From Clostridiaceae bacterium (GTDB taxonomy: Bacteria; Bacillota; Clostridia; Acetivibrionales; DTU013), in NCBI GenBank assembly GCA_012519745.1, contig JAAYPO010000032.1:1-44685 (forward strand): 44,685 nt of DNA. The letters are read 5' to 3'. Positions 16,392-24,881 of this stretch are shown here, piece after piece; the first letter of the stretch is position 1, and every line of letters begins with the position of its first letter. The position numbers and the translations under genes are program-made. Under the pieces are notes generated by a model that worked only from the letters and a program-made list of their open reading frames with translations, was not told the origin of the DNA and ran no database searches.

Positions 16392-16420
16392 AGTATATTC
16401 TTCAGCCAGCGTACCGTCAA
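16392..16420 (-). promoter_or_regulatory. promoter of the flavoprotein gene
   Basis: Minus-strand TTGACG (16420-16415), a 17-base spacer, and TATACT (16397-16392). The start point falls near 16385, about 87 bases before the start codon. Apart from this promoter and palindrome, the 422-base gap 16299-16720 shows only a TATAAT near 16636 on the plus strand that could serve the next gene. Confidence 0.65.
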
Positions 16421-16720
16421 GAACTAAATAAACCGACCTAATCTACATTTACATCTTTTTTACACCTTGTGCATGAAACAATAAAAACGAGCCGTGTTAT
16501 AGACTAAATTTCAGCCCGCAGGTATAACAGGCGTAAAAGGATGGCTGCATTTTGGTTATCGTTCAGAAAGGATGCGCAGGGATGATATTAGTCTAAAAGT
16601 AAATACATTGTTATATTGTGCCAGGAAAAATACAGTATAATGGAATAGAGGATAGCACGATAATTGATTGAAGATCTGAAGTTTCGTCCTGAAGCTTTAC
16701 TGCAAAGGGGGATTTTGAGC

Positions 16721-18214
16721 ATGAATATGGTTGCTCGCCTGCTGATTGCGGTTTTCCTATGCCTGGGCCTGACAGGTTGCTCATCAGTTATAAATGTCAA
16801 AGAGCCATCTCATTCACCCAGTCCGACACTTACTCCTCAGGAAAGTACATATTCATTTGATGGACCGGAAGGAAATAGTATGGAAAACAGCCGGAATAAC
16901 GATGAGAAGAATAGCGGCGCAGAAGGAGAAAATGTTATTACGGTCTATTGCGATAGCGGAGAAGTAGTTAAGTTTATCAAAAAATTTCAGGAGCTTCATC
17001 CCGATTTTGAATATGAAATCGAAATATATACTGAATATGCGTTTGGTGATGAATACCCGGAACGTGTTCATGATTTGATTAACGGAAGATTGGGCGTTAT
17101 TCCCGACATATACAGTGTAATAACTGAAGATATCTGCAGGTTCACCAAGGGAAGCGATTATCATTATGCCGTACCTTTTGAAGAGCTGGGCATTGATGCT
17201 GAGAAACTCGTGAAAGAAGCTGAAATCCCCCAGTACATGATCGATGTATGCACCAACCCAGAGGGAAAGCTTGTGGCACTGGGATATCAAAACACCGCGG
17301 GAGCTTTCATCTATCGCCGCTCCATTGCCAAAAAAGTCTGGGGGACCGATGATCCTGAGGTTATCAGCGGTAAAATCGGACCCGGGTGGGACAAGTTCAT
17401 GAATGCGGCGGACAAGTTAAAAGCAAAGGGGTATGTTATCTGTTCCGGTATTTATGATTTATGGAAACCCTTTGAAATGAATGCAGAGCAGGGATGGTTC
17501 AAGGACGGCCTGGTAATCGATCCGACACGGGAAGAATTTCTGGATTACGCCCGGGAGATGGTTGAAAAAGGCTATACCAATAATACAATTTGGTGGACTA
17601 ATGAGTGGTACGCAGACATGAAGGGGGAAGGTGAGAGGGAGGTATTCGGATTTTTTGGCCCCTACTGGCTGGTGAGTTATGTCATTGCCGGTAACAGCGG
17701 TGGAGACAACCCAGGGGAAGGGACATATGGCGACTGGGCTGTGTGCGACCCACCGGCAGGTTTTTTCTGGGGAAACACGATGTTCCTGGCCCACAGGAAT
17801 ACCAGGCACAAGGAAGCGGTAGGTGAGATCATCCGCTGGCTGACTCTGGACACTTCTGAAACCGGGGCTCAGTATTTGTGGGCCACCGGGGAGATAAGCG
17901 GAAGCATGGAAATTCCCTCATCCGTAATGGTCTCAAAAAAACTTGAATACAAGTATGATTTTCTGGGGGGACAGGACATGCTTGAGGCCTATCTGCCCGC
18001 AACGCAATATGCGCATGGAGACAGCCAGTCGGAGTATGACAGCTGGATCGGCTATTTATGGCAAAATGAGGCTATGGAATATGCACAGGGGAATAAAACA
18101 CGTGAGCAGGCTATCACCGATTTTAAGGTGCGTGTGGATGAGCATTTAAAATATCTTGCCAAAATGGAAGCTTATTGGGATAAACCTGAGGAAACCGGCG
18201 GACCGAGTAATTGA
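16721..18214 (+). CDS. extracellular solute-binding lipoprotein (family 1), orphan
   Basis: A 497-residue substrate-binding protein of the ABC sugar-uptake type. The signal peptide ends in a lipobox LTGC, with Cys20 as the lipidation site, followed by a Ser/Pro/Thr-rich spacer (SHSPSPTLTPQ). The mature part has the family 1 binding-protein pattern, including ITVYCDSGEVVKFIKKFQELHPDFEYEI and a WGNTMFLAHRNTRHKEAVGEIIRWL stretch near the C-terminus. The ATG at 16721 follows AAAGGGGGAT; the open frame begins 19 codons earlier without a ribosome site. No permease or ATPase gene is adjacent, so it is an orphan in this window. Many aromatic residues suggest a carbohydrate ligand. Confidence 0.85.
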   Translation: MNMVARLLIAVFLCLGLTGCSSVINVKEPSHSPSPTLTPQESTYSFDGPEGNSMENSRNNDEKNSGAEGENVITVYCDSGEVVKFIKKFQELHPDFEYEIEIYTEYAFGDEYPERVHDLINGRLGVIPDIYSVITEDICRFTKGSDYHYAVPFEELGIDAEKLVKEAEIPQYMIDVCTNPEGKLVALGYQNTAGAFIYRRSIAKKVWGTDDPEVISGKIGPGWDKFMNAADKLKAKGYVICSGIYDLWKPFEMNAEQGWFKDGLVIDPTREEFLDYAREMVEKGYTNNTIWWTNEWYADMKGEGEREVFGFFGPYWLVSYVIAGNSGGDNPGEGTYGDWAVCDPPAGFFWGNTMFLAHRNTRHKEAVGEIIRWLTLDTSETGAQYLWATGEISGSMEIPSSVMVSKKLEYKYDFLGGQDMLEAYLPATQYAHGDSQSEYDSWIGYLWQNEAMEYAQGNKTREQAITDFKVRVDEHLKYLAKMEAYWDKPEETGGPSN

Positions 18215-18295
18215 ACGAAATGCAGAAACCTTTATTAACCCGGGCATGATCCATGCCGATAAACCATTTATAATGATATGGATGGGAGAGCCCTG

Positions 18296-19372
18296 ATGTG
18301 CCGTTTATCCTTAGCAATGATCGTAAAAAATGAAGAGAAGCACATAGCAAGATGTCTGGACAGCGTCAGAGGGATCGTTGATGAGATCATCGTGGTGGAC
18401 ACCGGTTCCACCGATAAAACAAAAGAGCTGGCGATGAGCTATGGCGCCAGTGTCTATGATTTTGAATGGATCGATGATTTTTCCGCTGCACGCAATTTTT
18501 CGATCGAAAAATCTACAGGGGACTGGAATCTTTTCCTTGATGCAGACGAATATATCACAAATGACTGCCGTGATATAATAAGGCGGTTTATAAATAATAA
18601 CCAGGCAATAGGAAAGATCGCCTGTACGAACTATTTTTACGATGGTGACGAACTGCATAAAAGGATATCGCATATTTCAAGGCTGGCCCCGAAATCGGTC
18701 TTTTTCGAAGGCAGGATCCATGAACAGTTATGCAGCGACCTGCCAAGGATAAATGTCGACGTTCAGGTATCTCATGATGGATACCTGAAGGAAGGAAAAA
18801 GTGACAGAAATCTCCCGATATTGTACTCCGAGCTTGAGTCCGATCCCAAGAATCCATATATATTATATCAGATAGCCAGTACCCTTTTCGCTTCAAAAAA
18901 ACATGCCGAAGCAGATCAGTACTTCAGGGCTTTTTATGAATGCGCGCCGATTCTGGCAAATTACAGATATACCGGTATCGTATCATATTTGTATAACATC
19001 ATTGCCCTGAAAAAATTCGAAGAAGGCCTTCAAATCATAGCCAATGAAAAAGACAGGCTGAGCGGATTTCCCGATTTTCACTTCGTTTGCGGCATTTTTT
19101 ATATGGAGCTGGTTTTGTCCGATGTGGGAAGATATATAAAGTATCTGCCCCTGATCGAGCAGGAATATCTCATGTGCCTGGAGATCGGCGAAACGGATGT
19201 ATTCGATAGTGTGGTCGGGACCGGCAGCTATTGTGCAGCTTATAATCTGGCAGCATATTATGAGGTTTCGGGAAACACTGCAAAGGCATTGCAATACTAT
19301 GAAATGTCGCACAAATGGGGATATGAAAAGGCCAGCCAAAGACTTGCCGTTCTGAAACCTACGATCCGCTGA
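18296..19372 (+). CDS. family 2 glycosyltransferase with TPR-like C-terminus
   Basis: A 358-residue inverting GT-A glycosyltransferase. The N-terminus carries SLAMIVKNEEKHIARCLDS and IIVVDTGSTDKT, and the acceptor/metal motif is LDADEY (about 82-87). The region beyond residue 190 is helical, with pairs resembling TPR units (YILYQIASTLFASKKHAEADQYF, YNLAAYYEVSGNTAKALQYYEMS). This layout is common in bacterial glycan loci. The start at 18296 is chosen because GGGAGAG lies seven bases upstream; the frame could begin six codons earlier. There is no membrane segment. It is the first gene of the island. Confidence 0.9.
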   Translation: MCRLSLAMIVKNEEKHIARCLDSVRGIVDEIIVVDTGSTDKTKELAMSYGASVYDFEWIDDFSAARNFSIEKSTGDWNLFLDADEYITNDCRDIIRRFINNNQAIGKIACTNYFYDGDELHKRISHISRLAPKSVFFEGRIHEQLCSDLPRINVDVQVSHDGYLKEGKSDRNLPILYSELESDPKNPYILYQIASTLFASKKHAEADQYFRAFYECAPILANYRYTGIVSYLYNIIALKKFEEGLQIIANEKDRLSGFPDFHFVCGIFYMELVLSDVGRYIKYLPLIEQEYLMCLEIGETDVFDSVVGTGSYCAAYNLAAYYEVSGNTAKALQYYEMSHKWGYEKASQRLAVLKPTIR

Positions 19373-19470
19373 AATACCTGCGGACCATTCTTATCATTAC
19401 CATTGGGGATGATAAAATAAAAACTAATAAATATTATATCTGTAAGAAACGGTAACTAAGGAGAAACGTC

Positions 19471-21999
19471 ATGAGGAAGTATATAAAAAAACGTCTTTTC
19501 TCTATAATGAGCACAATGAATGAAGCACATACGATAATATATGAACAGGTGAAGAAGAAAAATTTCGACATGGCGTATCAACTATTGGGAGATTGTCAGG
19601 CCTGTGCCATAGAGATTGGGACAACCATAGAACAAAACGAAGGAGAGGGGCATAGTGCCGTCCATATACTCGAGGATTATTGTGAAGCAGTATATCAGTT
19701 CAGCCAATCAATGGATCGTGAAGCAAATATAGATAAATCTCTGCAAGAGCTTCAAAAACTGTTAAATAAAGCATGGGACAGCTTGAAATACACCATTTGG
19801 GAAGATAAACTGGAAGTTGTTTTTCTTCCGGATAAAGCATCCGTTTGGGACAGCCTGGAAAGTGTATGGCTGGCTGCCAGGGATGATGCTGAATGTAATG
19901 TTCATGTCATTCCCATTCCATATTTTGATAAAAATCCTGACGGAACATTTAGCGAAATGCATTATGAGGGCAGCCAATTCCCTGATTACGTGCCAATAAC
20001 AGATTGGCAGGAATATAATCTGGAACAGCACCATCCTGATGTCATCTATTTTGTAAATCCATATGACGGTCACAATTTAGCTACTTCAGTGCATCCATAC
20101 TTTTATACAGAAAAACTGCGCAATTTTACAGACTGTTTAGTGTATATACCGTATTACTGCAGCGGTGGAACCCAGGCAGAGCAATTTTATGAGCAACCTG
20201 CCTATTACCGGGCAGATAAAATTATTGTGCAGTCACCGCGGCTAATCGAATATTTTACACCGAATGTTCATCCGAAGATTGCGGCATTGGGATCACCGAA
20301 ATTTGACAAGGTATTGAATTATAAGCAAGAGCAAAGCCAGGTATATGATGAATGGCGAAAAATTGCGGGAGGCAGGTCTGTAATAATGTATAATACCAGT
20401 ATTTCCAGTGTTCTGAGATATGATATGCAGGCGATCATTAAAATCAGATCAATATTCGATCTCGTGAAAAACATGAACGATGTGGTGCTGTTGTGGAGGC
20501 CGCATCCTTTGATCAAGTCGGTGATTAAATCGATGCGCCCGGAATTATTGAAAGAGTTCAATGAGCTTGAGCAGGAGTTTATAGACAGTAAGATCGGGAT
20601 CTATGATGATACTTCTGATATAACTGCGTCTGTAGCTTTTTGCAGTGCCTATATAGGGGAAGAAACATCATCGGTCGTGCATTTGTTTGGGGTCCTGGGA
20701 AAGCCTATCTTTCTTTTAAATATGAATATCATAGGGCAGACAGAGGATGAAAAACTACACTTGCATTTTTATGACGCAGCCGAAGTTAATGACGAATTAT
20801 GGTTCCCTTCAGGGAGAAACAATGTATTATACAGTATAAAAAAAGGCAGCAATGAAGTGATGCTGCAAAGCTTCGGACCAAATTATGTAAAGAAGAACAG
20901 GCTGTTCAATAAGATATTGTCTATGGGAGACAGTGTATTCCTGATCCCGTATAATCATAATGCGATTTGTGAATACAATACACACACTAAAGTATGGAGA
21001 AGCACAGCGATAAATAATGCCTTAAGTTATGCGAACTTTTCGAGCGGATGCATTTATAGGGACACTGTATATATGATTCCTGCAAAATATGATTGTATAG
21101 TTGAATATGATACCAAAAGCCGCCAATGCCGCTACTATGAAATGCGTTCCAAGCTAAAAGAATATGAAGATCTTCAAGTCGATCCGAAACTTGATAATGA
21201 CCCTTTGTTCTTTAACGGAGTCTGCCGGCAGGGCAATTTAATATTAATGGCATCAGCGAGAACGAATCGAGTATTAGAGTTCAATACAGACACCAAAGAG
21301 ATAAACTCATATGAAGTGGGGAAGGAAGGAAACAACTACTGGGGGATGGCATATGATGGCGAAAACTATTGGCTGATCTCAAACAGGGGTAAATATATAG
21401 TGAAATGGAACTATCATACAGGACATTTTGCTGAATATGATATGTTCCCTGACGGTTTTAACGGAGAGACGCAGTGCTTTTTGAATATTACATACAGTAA
21501 TGGGTATCTGTTTGTCTTCCCCAAATATTCAAACATGATTTTGAAGATCGACAAGTACAACGGAAATATGACTTTTGCGGATTTCGAGCTTCCTTTCAAA
21601 GAAGGGGAAAGGAAAAGCAGTAATTATACCTGGCCCAGCAACTACTATTTTTCTAAAGCTTTGCAGGATGATACCGTGATCGCGATGTCTGCTTATGATA
21701 ATTCGCTGCTTCTGATCGATACGAAAAATATGAAATGCAAACTTCAGCATTGCATGGTGAATGCAAACGATTGGCCGGCAGATATTGCCGGTAAATTTGG
21801 TAAATGCGGCAAAAATATCCCTTTTGCATGCAGAGAGGATAATAATACAACAATAGGTGAGTTCATTAAATATGTGAAAGATCCGGATGAAAAAATACGT
21901 GAAAACCAAATCCGTGCATATAATGAGGTCACTTCCAACATGGACGGAAGCTGCGGAATGAAAATACACCAAATGATATTGGATGAATTCAGGAGCTAA
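19471..21999 (+). CDS. TagB/TagF-like transferase fused to a beta-propeller
   Basis: An 842-residue protein with an unusual pairing. Residues 1-105 are helical. Residues about 110-440 follow the GT-B fold of CDP-glycerol glycerophosphotransferases: LLWRPHPL lies near the middle and GEETSSVVHLFGVLGKPIFLLN stands where the family has TDYSSVxxDxxLLxKPxxF, so an acidic Glu pair replaces the usual Thr-Asp. Residues about 445-760 are repeating strands of roughly 45-50 residues with aromatic and Asn/Asp turns (DSVFLIPYNHNAICEYN, DTVYMIPAKYDCIVEYD, NLILMASARTNRVLEFN, ENYWLISNRGKYIVKWN, GYLFVFPKYSNMILKID, DTVIAMSAYDNSLLLID), which I read as a six-bladed beta-propeller. AAGGAG precedes the ATG. No signal peptide is present. 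The gene after it starts three bases later. Transfer of a polyol-phosphate or sugar is inferred; the propeller may bind an acceptor glycan. Confidence 0.7.
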   Translation: MRKYIKKRLFSIMSTMNEAHTIIYEQVKKKNFDMAYQLLGDCQACAIEIGTTIEQNEGEGHSAVHILEDYCEAVYQFSQSMDREANIDKSLQELQKLLNKAWDSLKYTIWEDKLEVVFLPDKASVWDSLESVWLAARDDAECNVHVIPIPYFDKNPDGTFSEMHYEGSQFPDYVPITDWQEYNLEQHHPDVIYFVNPYDGHNLATSVHPYFYTEKLRNFTDCLVYIPYYCSGGTQAEQFYEQPAYYRADKIIVQSPRLIEYFTPNVHPKIAALGSPKFDKVLNYKQEQSQVYDEWRKIAGGRSVIMYNTSISSVLRYDMQAIIKIRSIFDLVKNMNDVVLLWRPHPLIKSVIKSMRPELLKEFNELEQEFIDSKIGIYDDTSDITASVAFCSAYIGEETSSVVHLFGVLGKPIFLLNMNIIGQTEDEKLHLHFYDAAEVNDELWFPSGRNNVLYSIKKGSNEVMLQSFGPNYVKKNRLFNKILSMGDSVFLIPYNHNAICEYNTHTKVWRSTAINNALSYANFSSGCIYRDTVYMIPAKYDCIVEYDTKSRQCRYYEMRSKLKEYEDLQVDPKLDNDPLFFNGVCRQGNLILMASARTNRVLEFNTDTKEINSYEVGKEGNNYWGMAYDGENYWLISNRGKYIVKWNYHTGHFAEYDMFPDGFNGETQCFLNITYSNGYLFVFPKYSNMILKIDKYNGNMTFADFELPFKEGERKSSNYTWPSNYYFSKALQDDTVIAMSAYDNSLLLIDTKNMKCKLQHCMVNANDWPADIAGKFGKCGKNIPFACREDNNTTIGEFIKYVKDPDEKIRENQIRAYNEVTSNMDGSCGMKIHQMILDEFRS

Positions 22000-22002
22000 G
22001 CC

Positions 22003-23634
22003 ATGCCGACAGTGAATATGAAATACTGTTCAAATGAGAAAAGTGAACTGACTGATTTTGATAAAAAGATCATCGACTATATCTTCGCTAACTCAGACGA
22101 AGATTATTCTGCTGTTCTGGAAAAGGATGGAGATCTGGAAGTCTTCCACCAACTTGCAAAAACAAGAGAGTCGATCCTTAATTGGTATGATTTCAAGGAA
22201 AATTCCAATGTGTTAGAGATTGGATCCGGATATGGAGCGATAACCGGCCTGTTATGTGACAAGTGTAAGTCCGTGACCTGTGTGGAATCCAAAACTTATA
22301 TAGCCGAAGCTTTGGCGAAGAGATGCAAAAACAGAACAAATCTTGAGGTCTATGCAGGCAATGTATTGGACATGCACTTTGATATTAAGTTTGATTATAT
22401 CGTAATGCTTGGAGTACTGGAATATCAGGGTAATGGCAGTAAAGGGAAGGACCCGTATATTGAGTTTATCAGAAGGATAAAAGAACTTTTAAATGATAAT
22501 GGTAAAATGTTGATTGCGGCAGAAAACCGTTATGGAATACGATATTTTTGCGGGGAAAGGGAACCATTCTCCAACATTCCCTTTTACGGGATCAACAGAT
22601 ATCCGAATGGCTGTGATGCTTATGCATTTGACAGGCGAGAGCTGGCAGACATAATTAAAGAAAGCGGACTGCAGTATAAATTTTATTATCCTGTGCCGGA
22701 CTACAAACACACGCAGATGATATTTTCCGATGAGTACCTTCCGAAGAGCAGCCTGAGGGAAAGGATCGTGCCTTATTATAGAGATAAATCGACACTGGTT
22801 GCATTGGAGAAGGATTTGTATGATGATCTGGTTGCGAACGATGTATTTACTTTTTTCTCAAACTCATTTCTTGTTGAGTGCGGATACGACAACAACTTCT
22901 GCGATGTACTTTCAGCAGCTCTATCTACGGATAGAGGTAATGAACATGGATTTGCTACAGTTATCAGGAAGCATAGCGTTGAGAAAAGGGCTTTGGACAA
23001 AAGCGGATTTCAAAGTTTGAAGACCATATATGATAATATGCTGGATATGGAGAAGCATGGGATCAATATCGTGAGGCAGAGCCTGGAACCGATGAAATTG
23101 ACTATGCCTTATATAGATAAAAATACACTCTCGGATGTGTTAAGAGAAGCTTTAAGAAATGATACGGATAAGTTCATAAAATTGCTCGACTTGCTGTATG
23201 AGGAGATTTTAAAATCGTCCGAGCATGTTGACGAGAGATATAATGCATTACGTAAGGGAGCGGATGATAATAGAAATTACGGAACTATTTTAAGTAAGGC
23301 ATATATCGACATGATCCCTATTAATTGCTTCTATGACGGGGGCAAGCTGATATTTTTCGATCAGGAATTCGTAAGAGAAAACTACCCCGCATCATATACT
23401 ATGTTTCGCGCATTGAAGTACACCTATTCCTTCATTACCTTTGCAAACGGCATCGTGCCTTTGCAGCAAATGAAGGAACGTTTCGAACTGATAGAATTGT
23501 GGGATGACTATGTTAAAGAGGAAAACGAGTTCGTCCGGGAAAACAGAGATTTCAGAACGTACGGGCATTTCTGGAAGAGGGCAGGCGTTAATAAAACAGA
23601 TATCATTGCCAATATAAAGCATTCAATAGTTTAA
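22003..23634 (+). CDS. SAM-dependent methyltransferase fused to a kinase-like domain
   Basis: A 543-residue two-domain protein. Residues 40-230 are a class I methyltransferase with the SAM motif VLEIGSGYGAITG (70-82), an acidic VTCVESK strand end (91-97) and a motif IV-like DYIVMLGVLEY (131-141). Residues about 265-520 look like a small-molecule-kinase fold: a beta3-like lysine in ATVIRK (K323), a hinge-like MPYID (368-372), a catalytic-loop-like YIDMIPIN with D436 and N441 five residues apart, and FFDQE (452-455) where DFG or DxE is expected. This order is that of WbdD, the E. coli O9a chain terminator that methylates and phosphorylates the glycan end. The functional parallel is inference. 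It sits between the propeller fusion and licD with short gaps. Confidence 0.72.
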   Translation: MPTVNMKYCSNEKSELTDFDKKIIDYIFANSDEDYSAVLEKDGDLEVFHQLAKTRESILNWYDFKENSNVLEIGSGYGAITGLLCDKCKSVTCVESKTYIAEALAKRCKNRTNLEVYAGNVLDMHFDIKFDYIVMLGVLEYQGNGSKGKDPYIEFIRRIKELLNDNGKMLIAAENRYGIRYFCGEREPFSNIPFYGINRYPNGCDAYAFDRRELADIIKESGLQYKFYYPVPDYKHTQMIFSDEYLPKSSLRERIVPYYRDKSTLVALEKDLYDDLVANDVFTFFSNSFLVECGYDNNFCDVLSAALSTDRGNEHGFATVIRKHSVEKRALDKSGFQSLKTIYDNMLDMEKHGINIVRQSLEPMKLTMPYIDKNTLSDVLREALRNDTDKFIKLLDLLYEEILKSSEHVDERYNALRKGADDNRNYGTILSKAYIDMIPINCFYDGGKLIFFDQEFVRENYPASYTMFRALKYTYSFITFANGIVPLQQMKERFELIELWDDYVKEENEFVRENRDFRTYGHFWKRAGVNKTDIIANIKHSIV

Positions 23635-23666
23635 GCATTTACGATTTTGCATACGAGGGGATTAGA

Positions 23667-24866
23667 ATGCAGGATAATTTGTCGGGGGATGAAGTCAGAT
23701 GCGGCTATACAGTCAGCTCTGAAATGAAAAAAATATGGTCGATCGAACTTGATCTGGCAAGAAAACTAAAAGAGGTATGCGAGAAATACCATCTGCGATT
23801 CTATATGCAGGCGGGTACTTTGCTTGGAGCAGTAAGGCATCAGGGGTTTATACCCTGGGATGATGATATGGATTTTGTAATGCCCAGGGAGGATTTTGAT
23901 ATTCTGGAAAGTATTGCACATAAGGAATTTGCTGAACCATACTTTCTTCAGACTATGAATAATTCAGAAGAAATATTCAATAATGGAAAAGCACTTCTTC
24001 GAAACAGTAGTACTACAGGGTTACAACTACACAGGGATTTGTTCAAAAAAGGGAATCATGGAATAGCGATTGATATTAACGCTTTGGATAATATCTATGA
24101 CTGCCCCCAAAAACGTAGAAGATATTGGGAAAAGGCGGACATGTTACTAAAGATAACGACACTGAAATATTATGGCACCAAAGTTAAGAAGACTGGCGAT
24201 TTGACCATATCATTCAGTGATAGGATGAGGTATTATACTAATTTTGACAATAAGCAAATGCTATGTAGGAAATTGCGGGATGTGTTCGTATCGTGCACTG
24301 ATAACAATTCCAAGTACCTTAATATAATTACGCAGGCAAACTACCGGCACAATATATATTACCGCGCAGATTTTGATAAATGTATCTTTCTAAAATTTGA
24401 AGATATGGAACTCCCTGCTCCAATAGGTTATGATCGGGTACTTAGAACAGATTTTGGCGACGATTATATGACGTTGCCGCCTCATAGTCAGAGACACCCT
24501 CACCATTACCCGGTGGTAAGGACGGATATATCGTATAGAGTGTATATGAAACATTTTCAGGACATTTTTACCAATACAGCCGGACGAAAAATAATAATAT
24601 TCGGTGCCGGTCAAATGCTGCTTCATTATCTTACCCATACTCATAAAAAATTTCATCCTGCTTTTGTTGTAGATAATAATAAGGATAAATGGGGTACGTT
24701 TGTTGAAGGATTTGAAGTCCGAGACCCGAATTGCATTTTGGATCTGGCTGATGATGAGCGGCATATCATTATTTGCAGCATCTATTATAAAGAGATAGAG
24801 ACCCAACTGATCGATATGGGGATCAATAATTATTATTTTTATGTGCAAAATCCCAAATGGCTATGA
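23667..24866 (+). CDS. LicD family phosphotransferase with C-terminal Rossmann-like module
   Basis: LicD proteins attach phosphocholine or other phospho-groups to cell-surface glycans from CDP-activated donors. The 399-residue protein has the complete LicD signature: GTLLGAVRH (50-58) and PWDDDMD (63-69), the Asp cluster being the metal site. Residues 306-399 form a separate module beginning IIIFGAG, with VVDNNKDKWG and HIIICSIYYKEI, which recurs in five other island proteins. GAGGGG precedes the ATG. The licD stop is 15 bases from the end of the opposing HAD gene. No choline-uptake genes are nearby, so the donor could be CDP-glycerol or CDP-pentitol rather than CDP-choline. Confidence 0.88.
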   Translation: MQDNLSGDEVRCGYTVSSEMKKIWSIELDLARKLKEVCEKYHLRFYMQAGTLLGAVRHQGFIPWDDDMDFVMPREDFDILESIAHKEFAEPYFLQTMNNSEEIFNNGKALLRNSSTTGLQLHRDLFKKGNHGIAIDINALDNIYDCPQKRRRYWEKADMLLKITTLKYYGTKVKKTGDLTISFSDRMRYYTNFDNKQMLCRKLRDVFVSCTDNNSKYLNIITQANYRHNIYYRADFDKCIFLKFEDMELPAPIGYDRVLRTDFGDDYMTLPPHSQRHPHHYPVVRTDISYRVYMKHFQDIFTNTAGRKIIIFGAGQMLLHYLTHTHKKFHPAFVVDNNKDKWGTFVEGFEVRDPNCILDLADDERHIIICSIYYKEIETQLIDMGINNYYFYVQNPKWL

Positions 24867-24881
24867 AGAGGATAACTTGTA

